64,000 bases of DNA from Planoprotostelium fungivorum (Eukaryota > Evosea > Variosea > Cavosteliida > Cavosteliaceae): contig MDYQ01000042.1 of the NCBI GenBank assembly GCA_003024175.1, positions 62,001 through 126,000 on the forward strand, read 5' to 3'. The notes below the pieces were generated by a model. That model was not told the DNA's origin. It was given only the letters and a program-made list of their open reading frames with translations, and ran no database searches. The first letter of the stretch is position 1, and every line of letters starts with the position of its first letter. Below, piece by piece: positions 1 to 10,711 of this stretch. A program made the translations under genes and the position numbers.

Positions 1-383
1 TCGGTCTGCCACAAGGAGACCTGGACCAGAAGGGCGGAACGCCCGGTCACGTGACTTTAAATTCCGCCGAAAAGCTGAACATGGTCGGTTGTTAACGTCA
101 CAGCCACGTTAAAGTGCCGAAGAAGGAGGACTGAAACAGTTAGCGGCTACTCATTTTCTGCTCAGCACACAGAAGAACAAGCCAACAACAGCTTCACAGC
201 CACAACAACCATGGAACATCCTCACTTGGATCTTCATTGAGACACAAGTCGCAACGGCCAAATGCATTCCTCCACAAGCTCTCTTCTGAACAAGAACACA
301 TGGGCTTAGATCTCTTCTGATCAACAACATATGGGTTTACATCCTCTTTGGAACCTCACTGGGATCCTTCAAGAGCCAACTTC

Positions 384-1007
384 TTCACTGCCCCACCGAC
401 TGTGACAAGATCAACACCCGAATCTTCCATCTGAGCACCACACTTTCAAGAGGAGCCTCACAAGTGCACGAGAGAAGACAAGAACGTGTCCCCAGCCACC
501 TCCAACGACCAAGTCAAACGACAGTGATCACAAGTAGCGTCAGCTCTCCTTTCGAGGATGAACACAGACTGTTGTCCCTGACTTGGCGATGTGAGGTGAC
601 GATGCTGCTATCAGGAGTCAGACCGACAACCGATGGATGATGTACGGCCAGTATGCCTTCGGGCAGAAGAGCGTATGTCCTCGCATCGACCNCAAGCTCT
701 TCACTGCCCCACCGACTGTGACAAGATCAACAATCACATCTTCCATCTGGACATCACAACACCTACAAGAGGAGCCTCACAAGTGCACGAGAGAAGACAA
801 GAACGTGTCCCCAGCCACCTCCAACGACCAAGTCAAACGACAGTGATCACAAAGTAGCGTCAGCTCTCCTTTCGAGGATGAACACAGACTGTTGTCCCTG
901 ACTTGGCGATGTGAGGTGACGATGCTGCTATCAGGAGTCAGACCGACAACCGATGGATAATGTGCGGCTAGTATGCCTTCGGGCAGAAGAGCGTGTGTTC
1001 TCGCATC
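384..1007. repeat. Diverged direct duplication split by an N
   Basis: About 310 bases starting ttcactgccccaccgactg at 384 recur from 700, an offset of 316 bases. The copies differ by several substitutions and small indels near their starts (around 415-440 versus 731-760) and by a one-base indel near 852. A single N at 692 sits right at the junction. Short open frames run through both copies, but none matches a family I know and the second copy has a stop where the first reads on. I do not call a gene. It is either a real tandem duplication or two versions of one locus joined during scaffolding. Confidence 0.8.
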
Positions 1008-1488
1008 GACCGCACAGATGATGAAGTCACGAAAGTGATTGAATCTGGCCGGAGTGGAGCAACCCTTTCGGGGGTCTCTACGATGAAGGCAGGCGAGTGT
1101 CTGACGAGGCTGTGGTGTACGGAGTATGGCCGTACCCAGCCCAGGTAGAGCATCGGCGTTCCTACTCTTTCTCACTGTGCCGTGAGACGATCACCAACAC
1201 ACCCACAGCGTAAGATGATGATGACTTTGAATAAATTGAACTGGGTCGGATCTGTTTTCCTTCATGTTGTCTTTCTCTCTTTCCGTCTCAGCTTTGTGTT
1301 TGAGATGACGTCGTGTATCAATCTCGATCACATCCTGAGCGAATGGTGATATCGATCGAGCGGAAGAGGATGTGCCCTCTTCTGGGTCCTCACATCTGTA
1401 ACTCTTTCATCTCAATCCTCGGTTCATCACACCCTCCCATTCACATCGTGCCTCAATCATTCGTTGTACAAAGAGAGTTTATTCTATA
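1008..1488. other. Intergenic stretch, nothing recognised
   Basis: This lies between the duplicated block and the 3-prime end of the protease gene on the minus strand. It has short open frames on both strands with no recognisable motif. An AATAAA hexamer on the plus strand near 1228 could end an unrecognised plus-strand transcript coming out of the duplicated region. Confidence 0.4.
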
Positions 1489-2873
1489 TTATCTCCTCTC
1501 TTGCATCTCGTCCAACGGCAGCCTTCCGTATTCTCCCATCGCCTCTTCGTCCACCTGCGAGCTCGTCTTCCCGATCCACAACTCTCTCAGCTCTCCCTTC
1601 CTCCACGCCGCAACCAGAGTGGGTCCCAGAGTGAGAGGTACTGTACGTAATGAGTGGGGGATCACGTGACCGTCGGTTACGCACCGAGGTAGAGTAGAGC
1701 GGGCTGCCCGGTTTCTGTCGCGGTGACCATGAGGAAGGCCAAGATGAGTCCGAGCGCGTATCCAAAGAGGGCCCGTAAGAAGTAACCTCGAATGTTTTCG
1801 TAGCCTTTGAATCGATCGACGTGATATAAGAAACAGAGGAAGACGCCGGGGAGGATCTGTCTGTGTCAGCGGAGGACATCATGCGACTCCATCTCACGAT
1901 GTCGCCCAGACCGAGCAGAGTGTGTCCGTCCACAAAGACTCTCGGGATGATGATGACGAGAGGTAGAGAGGGCATGCTCATGGCTACGCTCACCCTTGGA
2001 TGCGTGAGTCGATGAAGAGAAGGACTGTGTGTGTCTGATGGGACTCACATGACGCTCTTCTTGAAGATGAGTCCGGATAAAAAGACCCAGAAGATGTCGT
2101 AGAAGAAGAAGAGAGAGAGGAGTACGGTGCAGAGCATGAGATTGTGCATTCTGACGAAACAGAGGGAAGAGATGGCGAGGAAGATGGCCAAGACTGCGTG
2201 ACGTCACCATCACATGTGAATCACGATGGGATGACTTACGGTCGGTCAAGATGGTGGAGAAAACAGACTGAGGGGGTACAAAGTTCCAAGCTAAGACGAG
2301 CCCTACTGCCGTTAAGAAGCCTACGATGTCGGCTATCGCGACGACCCCGATCCATTTCACTCTGCATGGAATGTCAGAGCTGGGATGACACGGATGGAAT
2401 GATCGTTTACGACTCACTCGAATTCTGCGTTACGTTCTTTGAGGAGTCTAGATAACCAAATGGATAAGACGAAACTGGTGTACAAGATGGAGATGAGAGA
2501 GATGTAGATGATTAAGACGATCCACAGCCTTCCCATGAAGAAGAAGAGGATGACTAGGAAGATCGAACCGATGATGGGAAGTAGTATAACTGTCCACAGT
2601 TGCATGAATCCTTTTCCACCTGAGGACATCAGGCGAGGCACAACTCGAAATTCTTACGGTTGGAATCATTTCCTTTCGACTGACTGGAGATGGAGTATGA
2701 GAGGCGACTACCATACCTGGGTTCGTTAGAACATGATGTGTCGTCAGAGAGCAATGATTACCAGATCACGAGGACCGCAATGGACATCAAGAACAGCGTT
2801 CCAAAATCGATCAGAGCCAACCTTGAAGATGTTACGTGCGATACAAATCGTTTGCCTACCATTTAGACGACAT
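1489..2873 (-). CDS. Signal peptide peptidase-like aspartyl intramembrane protease (SPPL3-like)
   Basis: GxGD-type intramembrane protease that cuts type II membrane proteins inside the membrane; SPPL3 in animals works in the Golgi. After splicing about eight short introns the chain starts MSSKWLALIDFGTLF and has several hydrophobic helices. All three family signatures are present in order: FFFYDIFWVF near 2100 (first catalytic Asp), LGLGDIILPG near 1900 (second Asp) and QPALLYLVPLT near 1700 (PAL motif). The C-terminus ends in a short charged tail. There is no large lumenal N-terminal domain, which favours the compact SPPL3/SPP type over SPPL2. The start is the first ATG upstream of the first helix. 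It shares an upstream region of about 535 bases with the divergent EFHC1 gene. Confidence 0.88.
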
Positions 2874-3408
2874 CTTTTTGGCAGTGGCTGCCTGAGTTTT
2901 TCGGACGTCTGATGATGCAAACAAGCAAACCTTGAATTTAAATTTCATTTTCGGTCATTTTACGTCATCGGGCGAGACCGTGTAAGAAGAATCAATCAAA
3001 CTCATGTTGCTCTAAGCGAGCGGACTCATATTCAATACAGATGAATGCACTACACGGGGTATGAGCGAAGGGTCATCTCATGGACTCATGAGGCGTCACT
3101 GGCGGACCAAGGCCACACAAATAGCGACAATGTCATGTCGGTGCTCTTCGTCAGTCCGCAGATAGTTCTACTTTCTTCCAGCTAGAAATAGTCTGGTATA
3201 TAAAATCTGGCGTCTGATGAACGAAGTACATGCACCTGCCTCTCCTTCTCTCATCAAGAGGATAGCTCGTACCACTGCAATTGACTTCGATATCGAATCA
3301 ATGAGAATCGATGTGATTGCCTCAATCTGTGGGCCCACAGTTGAAGTATCTATAAATAGAGCTCGGGGAGGCCAGCTCAAAACTGAGAGAACAAGAGGTG
3401 ACGGTAAG
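2874..3408. promoter_or_regulatory. Divergent intergenic region between SPPL and EFHC1
   Basis: The two genes point away from each other, so both promoters must lie here. On the EFHC1 side there is a clear TATA-like element at 3351-3358. AT-rich sequence lies near 2935-2955. No other gene is seen in it. Confidence 0.5.
3351..3358 (+). promoter_or_regulatory. TATA-like box of EFHC1
   Basis: TATAAATA lies 51 bases upstream of the EFHC1 ATG at 3409, a plausible distance given the very short leaders in this genome. Confidence 0.55.
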
Positions 3409-5382
3409 ATGAGCAACTCTCTTCCCTTTCTTGCAGGGACAACTTCTCTTTTCACAGATCAGGTGACACTAGATGTGGGGACGTATCTTCTAATGACGAG
3501 CTGTAGAAGGAAAGATTCGGGAAGATGCACACACTTGGCTACAGGAATGGCTCTCAAGTGGTGGATGAACCGAGGACGAGAAGAGGTAGACGTCCAAACA
3601 TCATCACACCCGAGTTAGCGCAGTCCGGAAAAGCTCTCAAATTCGATGCCTACTTCGAGGAACAAGTCTTTAACAGTCGATTGGAGGACTCGAGGGTCAG
3701 AAATTGTCAGATCCATTTCTTCTTAGAGGATGAGACGATCACAGTCATCGAGCCACGCGTAAAAAATTCAGGCATTCCTCAGGTGCGTCATTACACTCAA
3801 CGATCTCACCATGTCGATCTTCAACGCAGGGCGCTCTGATCAAGAGGCACCGCATCAACAAGTCAGAAGATCCTGAAGATGGTAATTGGGGTCCAGAGGA
3901 TTTCACCATCGGTAATGTCATCACCCTCTACGGTAAAAGCTTCACCATCGTCTCTGCCGAGGCCGAGACCATCAAGATGATGGCAACGATGGGTATCGAC
4001 GTCAGCCAACCACTTGAGAGGAAAGAAGATCAATATCAGGTGAACCCATCCCACCACGCCACGGTATCTCACGACTATCGCAGACCATCCGGCAGCAACT
4101 GGAGAGACCGACAAACACAAGAGCTGGAAAGAGGTCTCCTGACCCTCTCAGACAGTTCTTAGATTTCGACGGCAAGATCCTCAGGTACTTCTGCTACTGG
4201 GACGATCGAGGATCATTGTACGGTGATCTGAGACGCTTCAAATTACATTATTTCCTGGCAGACGACACGATTGAGGTGAGGTTGAATGGAGAAGTGTGAT
4301 ACTGAACCCAGTTGTAGGTCTCCGAGACATTGAAGCCGAATTCTGGTCGGGATGCATTCAAAATCAAGAGGCAGAAGCCTCCCGCCAGCTTCACTCCACT
4401 CGCCGACATCGAAATTGGAACGACCATCACCATCTACAATCGACAATTTGTCGTGTGAGTAACTGAGGTCATTCATCCATGAAACTGACAAATCCAGCTA
4501 TGACATGGACGGTTTCACTCAGAAATACGTCAGCGCTAAATTCGGCATCATTGACTTCACACCCATCGAGGTGGAAGAAGAGGCCGACACGCTCGTCCTA
4601 CCCAAGCTGAACGATCTGGACATCAACCAGAGGACTCTGGTACCCAAACCACCGAAGAAGAACTTTCAAAAGATGCTAGACAACGATCGCAAGGTCCTCC
4701 GTTTCTCCGCTACAATGAAGTCCAGCCGACCTCAAGACAAGGACAGGAGATTTGTCGTGTCTTTCCACCTGGCGGACGATACTCTTGCCATCTACGAACA
4801 GCCCCAGCGCAATTCAGGCTTTGTGGGTGGAAAATATCTGGAACGGCGGCAGGTAGTGAAATCAGACGGAAGGCCGTACGAGACGAGAGACTTTTTCGTG
4901 GGTGCCGTCATCGAGGTGAGATGAGATGGAAGATGATGGACTGAAACTCTCAGGCTTATCGTAGCTTCTTCATTCTCGGTGATGCTGATGAATACGCTCT
5001 GCAGTACTTCGAGGCCAACAGTGACTCTCACTCGCTGTCCAACTATGACACCATCGTTCACCGATTCCGTCAAGGAATCAAGTCTTCGCCTCGCGCTAGC
5101 CCGGGAAGGAGCCCAGGTAGAAGCAGAGACCCGGCTGCCGTCTTCCAGAGATACGATCCATCAGGTGACATTGCGTCTCGTGAGATGATGATCTTCTGAT
5201 GTTGACCAACAGCTTCGGGTCTGTTGAGTGCCACACAATTTCGAGAGGCTCTGTTGCAGATCCAGAGAGAGCATCACGTTGATCTGACGGAGCAAGAGAT
5301 CATCACCGTGCTGAGGAGAAACGATCTCGACGATGGAGGACAGATCGCATACCAAGACTTTATGGACTCGATCGCCAACTGA
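3409..5382 (+). CDS. EFHC1: EFHC1/Rib72-like protein, three DM10 domains and an EF-hand
   Basis: Axonemal protein of the EFHC1/EFHC2/Rib72 family, a microtubule inner protein of ciliary doublets. The chain begins MSNSLPFLAGTTS, matching the family's LPFLPGT start, followed by LGYRNG and RRPNI. Three DM10 modules follow: the first around 3630-4040 (FFLEDETITVIEP, KNSGIPQ), the second around 4160-4560 (HYFLADDTIEV), the third around 4690-5030 (SFHLADDTLAIYEQ, NSGFVGG). The C-terminus carries one EF-hand-like motif around 5220-5380 (RRNDLDDGGQIAYQDF). Short gtgag introns interrupt each module. Length and domain order match the full-length family. Its presence indicates that the organism makes, or recently made, a motile cilium. 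Confidence 0.93.
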
Positions 5383-5930
5383 AAGAATAGACGTGACGCG
5401 TGTACATCCGACCTCATGTCTTCCGCGGAACAGCTTCCGCACATCCATCATCTCCGGAATCCCCCCTCACGTGATGAGTGTTGAAAACCCGACAGTCAAC
5501 CGAAACCATGCACGATAGATTCACTCTGAGACTGAGAGTGTGGGCTGTATGCATAACAGACAATGCGAATCGTGGATGCCTATCGAGAATAGCCGTTGAG
5601 GATTGATGCGAAAAGACGTATGGGCCATCTGTTGGCAGGACACCTAGAATTCAAAAAAAACTCGAAATGTGGTATGACATGTCCAACGAATTTCCGGCCA
5701 GTCTTCCGCTACTCTCGTTTTCTAGATGAAATTTCTCGTTTTGATGGCTTTTAACGAGTGTCATGCGGTCGCAACCGTAGATGTGTGCGGTAAGATGCGC
5801 AACACTAAATTGTAACGGATAGAGTAAAAGGAGGATCATAAGCAGCCAACCCCACCTTCACGAACACGTTATTCACGCACGCACCCTCAACACAACACCC
5901 GCCTTTATATAGATCCTTCCACCAGACAAC
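5383..5930. other. Intergenic stretch upstream of the small secreted protein
   Basis: AT-richer than the flanking genes, with no convincing open frame. The last 30 bases hold a TATA-like box (5904-5911) for the next gene. Confidence 0.5.
5904..5911 (+). promoter_or_regulatory. TATA-like box of the small secreted protein gene
   Basis: TTTATATA lies about 20 bases upstream of the ATG at 5931. The usual TATA spacing would place transcription start almost at the ATG, so the leader is very short. Confidence 0.5.
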
Positions 5931-6251
5931 ATGAACCGTTACCAGATCATCGCCATCGTCCTCTTCCTCCGCATCTGTGTCCTCTTCGTCGCCTCCTCCC
6001 CCAAGCTCGACAACAGCAAACTCATCTGTGGAACCACAGCTTGCAACCCCCAGACAGAGCGATGCTGCGCTGTCCACAACTTCTCGCCCCTCTGCTACAA
6101 CACCTTAGAGCACCGATGCACTGTGAACCACGAGGGACAAGTCATTCTGTGCGACAGAACCGATGAGAGATGCAGCTACGCCCGATGCTTCAACCCTAGA
6201 ACGGGTCATGTCAACACCACCTGCAAGATGGAAGAGTTGAAGATGCACTAG
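5931..6251 (+). CDS. Small secreted cysteine-rich protein (106 aa)
   Basis: Intronless frame of 106 residues. Residues 1-22 form a signal peptide (MNRYQIIAIVLFLRICVLFVASS). The mature part has about ten cysteines with pairs such as CGTTAC and ERCCAV, a potential N-glycosylation site (NTT), and no membrane helix. The cysteine spacing suggests a disulphide-bonded secreted or lysosomal protein. I do not recognise the family. Calling it a gene rests on the signal peptide, the paired cysteines and the TATA-like box 20 bases upstream. It is followed directly by the duplicated segment that precedes the CARMIL-like gene. Confidence 0.7.
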   Translation: MNRYQIIAIVLFLRICVLFVASSPKLDNSKLICGTTACNPQTERCCAVHNFSPLCYNTLEHRCTVNHEGQVILCDRTDERCSYARCFNPRTGHVNTTCKMEELKMH

Positions 6252-6304
6252 ACTACAAAACCGCACGACCACTATTTATCGCACGAAAACCACACGTATA
6301 TAAA

Positions 6305-6899
6305 ATGAAAATTGAATATTCTTTCCTCTTCACCAGCGGTACGAGAACATTGCGTTTGATTACAGGGCGGTATGTGTGACTCATAATCATTTGGATCGTA
6401 GTAGCCTCTATTCGAACTGTCCCCTCTGTCAGACACAGAAGCACAACGCGCATTCAAATTTTTTGTACAGCTACAACGATGTTTTCATTGATTTAACGGC
6501 GACGCACGCAGCACAGAAGCACGACTCATGACACGTGAAGGAGTGGATCCGGCAGCTCACTTGAGCGAGACAGAACAGAGTGAGCGGGGCCCATNATGAA
6601 AATTGAATATTCTTTCCTCTTCACCAGCGGTACGAGAACATTGCGTTTGATTACAGGGCGGTATGTGTGACTCAACATCATTTGTGATAGTAGCCTCTAT
6701 TGTTTAGATTCAAAACTGTCCCCACGACCTCTAGTGTCAGACACAAGCACAACGCGCATTCAAATTTTTTGTACAGCTACAACGATGTTTTCATTGATTT
6801 AACGGCGACGCACGCAGCACAGAAGCACGACTCATGACACGTGAAGGAGTGGATCCGGCAGCTCACTTGAGCGAGACAGAACAGAGTGAGTGGGCTCAT
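6305..6899. repeat. Direct duplication of CARMIL-like promoter and first exon, split by an N
   Basis: About 290-300 bases starting atgaaaattgaatattc at 6305 repeat from 6596. The copies differ by substitutions and by a longer second copy around 6680-6745. A single N at 6595 marks the junction. Each copy ends with the coding start ATGACACGTGAAGGAG (6528 and 6834) and the following splice donor, so the first copy is a cut-off version of the downstream gene's first exon and promoter. The layout matches the N-marked duplication at 384-1007. Confidence 0.85.
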
Positions 6900-9800
6900 C
6901 ATTCGGCAGCTGACCCGCATAGAATTGATACGCGATACGTTTTCCTCTTATCACCAAGAAGAGTTACAATGGGCGGGTTGGATGAAGCAGACGTCTAAGG
7001 ATCCAGTTAAAAACAAACAAAAGTTTTCTAGGAAGTTGGTAGCCTTAGGAAAATATAGATACATCACCATTGCGAAGGCTCTCACCGGTGCTAAGACAGT
7101 GAGTTCATCTGACGTCATCGTTTCCACCTCCATTTACAATCAAATCAGGTGACGAAAGACTACCATCTCTTCGACATATGCGTCATCGATAGTTCTACCG
7201 AAGCAGTGAGTGACTATCGATTATTACCTCTGAACTGCATCTCACATCAAATCACAGCTCCTCCTCACCCTTCGAGATGGAAAGAGGATCTACCTCAGAC
7301 CGGACGATAAGAAGGGAAAAGACAACACATCCATCTCTGAAATCATCAGAGCCATACGTTACGGTCACTCCTTCATCACTGCCTCCGCCCTCTATAACGT
7401 GCCAGGTCACCTCACCATCAAAGTCACAGAGCCTTCCCTGTTGATAGAATTACCCCAACCAGGTGAGGCGAGATGCATATCATCACACGACACCGACCAT
7501 CGTGCAGGAAAGATCATCGCGGGAGGATTATTAGAGTCTTTCATATCCAGATTAAATTCGAGCAAGAACGCTTACGTTCCATCTGCCCTCATCAATTGGA
7601 TCTACGACGTTCATGACACAGGAACGGCCATCTTTGACCTCAGAACGTGTCCAGGTAGGTTCCATATTTTGTCTCATCACGATGTTCGATCATCATCATC
7701 ACGATCCGTGTGATCTCTAGAGTGACACGAGCAAGGTCTGGACTCTAAATCAGACGCATACATCGGCGTCAACACAATCCTCGCCGCTCTCTCACACAAC
7801 AGCCACTTCCGCGTCATCATCTTGAAGGTGAAAAGTCATCGAGAGAGAAGAGGTAGAGTGACGCCCACGCAGGACCTGCAGATCAAGGGTGGATCACCTC
7901 TGTCAATCGGTACGACCAAAATTCCACTCTGCTCTTCTCTGTTGAGGTACAACCGAAACATCACCAAGGTCGTTGTGAGCGGGAACAGCGGGCCGGAGAT
8001 CGATTGGGACGAATTTGGGACCGTAGTCATGGAGAACCCTCAGAATTCGCTGACTCATTGGGAGTTTTCCAGTGAGTCGACTTTTTTATTGTCGACGTGA
8101 TGGAGCGTTGTAGATACACACTTGAAGCAGAAGAACGTCGTCTCCATCACGAAGGGCATTCGACATTTGGGACACGCCCTGAAGAGTCTCAAATTGGCCA
8201 ATTGCAAGTTGAACGACAAGGGTCTCCACGAACTCATTTTGGGTGAGACATCTCGTCCGTTGTAGATAGACGATCTAACTAGCAAATAGGAATGGCGGCC
8301 TACGGTGTCATTTTACCCCTGGAAGAACTAGATTTATCAGGAAATAATTTCGGAGAACTTTCTTCCGCGGCCCTGAGTACTCTGCTGGGAAAAATGAAAG
8401 ATCACTGGAAAGTCAGATCCATATGTCTAAAAGACGTCGGCTCGATGAATTGGACCGGTATCTTACCTTCTTTCAAAGAGATGTTGACCCTGGAGACCTT
8501 GGATCTGTCTGACAACAAGGTGAAATTTCGACGAGATGTACGGACGTAATGACGGGTACAGTTGGACAAGGAGTACTGGAGCTTGAGATGCATCTTTGAG
8601 ATCTGTCCACACTTGGAGAATCTGTCCCTGGCTCGTTGTGGTTTGACAGAAGTGTCCATCGCTGCCATCGTGGATGCCAATATGGGCACGGCCAGGAAGA
8701 GAGTCAACCTCGATCTGTCTGGGAACACAGGGAGTCCCGCGGTGCGTACGGTACGTACGCCGATCTGATGTCTGTCAGAGTCTCAGCAAGTCCCTGTTCG
8801 AGTGTACCTTTTCCATCTACACCCTCAATTTATCCGGTTGTCATCTCAAGGGAAAAGGTGACTCGTGTTTCCCGCCAAAAAATTGAAAAATTTCAGGTCT
8901 AGCCACGGTGTTGGCCAGCCTGGAGAAATCTTGTGCACATCTGACGGAATTAGACATCGGAAGAAATCTGGGCGCCTCGTCTGAAGGTCTCGATTACGCA
9001 CCCGCCCTCGCCTCTTACGTCATCAACTCACCCCAATTGAAGAGGTGAGGTCCACGGGTGTGACGTGGTGTGACGTCATCAGGTTGTCTGTCAGGGGAGG
9101 CCACGGATGTTCTAACCGCCACGCCCTGTGGCAACTGTTCCTCAATCTCCATCAGAATACCACTCTACAAGTGTGTAGATCGTCGAAACATTCCAACTCA
9201 CAAAAATAGGAATTAACGATGGAGAACAACAGCATCGGCGATCGTATCTTCACTCACTTGGTCGAAGCTCTCAAGACCAACACGGGGCTGAAGGTGAATT
9301 TTCCCGCCAAATCCCGGAGAATTCACCGAAAACAGGTGTTACGTATGGACGGTAACGACTTGACCCTGACGGGCTACCAATGTCTGTCTGCCATCATCGG
9401 AAAGCAGAACAAGACCCTGCAGCACATCCCCACACCACAGAGAGACATCGACAACGCCCTCGTTGGTTTGAACAAGCCCAGGGCCAATCGCCTGAGAGAA
9501 GTGTGGAGGTGACGTGAAATGAAGTCACGATGATGTAGAATGACGTCAGCAGTAACGTGTCGTACAAGTTGAGATGCAATCGCAATGGTGTGGAAGTCAT
9601 AGAAGATGACGAATTGGGACTGTGGGAAGTACCTCTGTTCGTCGAGCCGCTGGCCAAGGTGAGTTTTCCCGCTACGAGTCGAAATTCAAATTTCAAAGGT
9701 GCCCGCACACCTCGAGGCCGATCAGTTCGTATCGACGGCTACCTATGAAGAGAAGAGATCCGCGGATTCCGCCGAAATTTCACCCGCAACGGTCGCGAAG

Positions 9801-10203
9801 GAGCCACCCGCCCCGTCCGCTCCCTCAATCAACGTAATCTGTCGACGTGGAGATTTCCTCGAATATTCTGACCCCGCGACAGACTGCACCACCCACTGAG
9901 TCGTCCTTCACCCCGGAATCGAGCAGCCCGGACAGTGCACCCACGAGCCCACCTCCAGCTTACGATCCAAAAATAGGAGCAGGATCCGACATGGTAACGG
10001 CCATTTGGGCTTACACCCCAGCAGACCCCACCGAGTTGGCATTTAAAGCCGGTGACGTCATCAAGGTGAGGATAAGGCTTAGGGTTTAACGGGATAGGGT
10101 TTAAGACTGACTGGAATAGGTGTTGGAGAGGTCAGAGGAGGGGTGGTGGAAAGGTGCTACTGGTGGTAAGACGGGATGGTTTCCCGGAAACTACACGGAA
10201 TAA
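6834..10203 (+). CDS. CARMIL-like leucine-rich repeat protein with C-terminal SH3 domain
   Basis: Probable actin-cytoskeleton scaffold. Exon 1 (MTREGVDPAAHLSETEQ) splices over about 37 bases to LIRDTFSSYHQEELQWAG. Residues up to about 120 look like a PH-type fold (KYRYITIAKAL, FDICVIDSS, LLTLRDGKRIYL), as in CARMIL. From about 7980 to 9500 there is a long run of ribonuclease-inhibitor-type LRRs (LEELDLSGNNFGELS, LETLDLSDNK, LYTLNLSGCHLKGKG, LTELDIGRNLG, LQELTMENNSIGDR). A Pro/Ser-rich linker (TSPPPAYDPK) leads to a C-terminal SH3 domain from about 9990: AIWAYTPADPTELAF, GWWKGATGGKTGWFPGNYTE. Classical CARMILs have proline-rich tails that bind SH3 domains, so carrying an SH3 itself is unusual. 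I saw no capping-protein interaction motif. The exact family call is moderate; the LRR and SH3 domains are certain. Confidence 0.8.
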
Positions 10204-10711
10204 TCAAGAGATAAATCCTGGTTTTCTGTTTCACGCGTGCCATTTTATTTCATCTTTTAAAGTTTCTCATTACCACTACGAGTCGGTATCGAGCGTGAGG
10301 TCAATCTTAGACATACGATTTGATACTGCGGAAAGCTATCGCGATCCCGCTTGATAATCAACCTGAGAAAAGCGAGTAAGAAACGGACGACCAATACCAG
10401 TGATGCGGTACTCAGCTGGGTGCGGCGGAACCTACGCAACCGCGCTGAGTTTTCGGTGGGATCTCAGCCACAACGACACTTGTGGCAGAGTATTCCCACG
10501 GGGAAGGTGAAAGTCTGTAGAAATTTGGATACGAAGTGACCTTCGAATAAAAACCGCTTCGGGATAGACCCGACAAATGGAGAACGAATTCGGGCGTCAG
10601 GGTGTCGGGGTACTCTTGCTCCCGAACACAAATTGGCAATCGCCAAAGCTGTAACGCACGTACTCTTCAGACCTCTCTTACCACATCACACGTTACGATC
10701 ACAACGAAATC
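10204..10711. other. Intergenic stretch, nothing recognised
   Basis: Lies between the LRR-SH3 gene and the GSDH/PKD gene, both on the plus strand. Only short incoherent frames. An AATAAA at 10546-10551 may belong to the upstream transcript. No TATA-like box stands out before 10712. Confidence 0.4.

Noticed and set aside
777-1175. Open frame of 132 codons on the minus strand in the duplicated block
   Set aside because: It overlaps opposite-strand frames, has no recognisable motif, and runs over repeated sequence of doubtful assembly.
6253-6457. Minus-strand open frames after the small secreted gene
   Set aside because: They lie within the duplicated promoter block and match no motif; the plus-strand first exon of the LRR-SH3 gene explains the sequence better.
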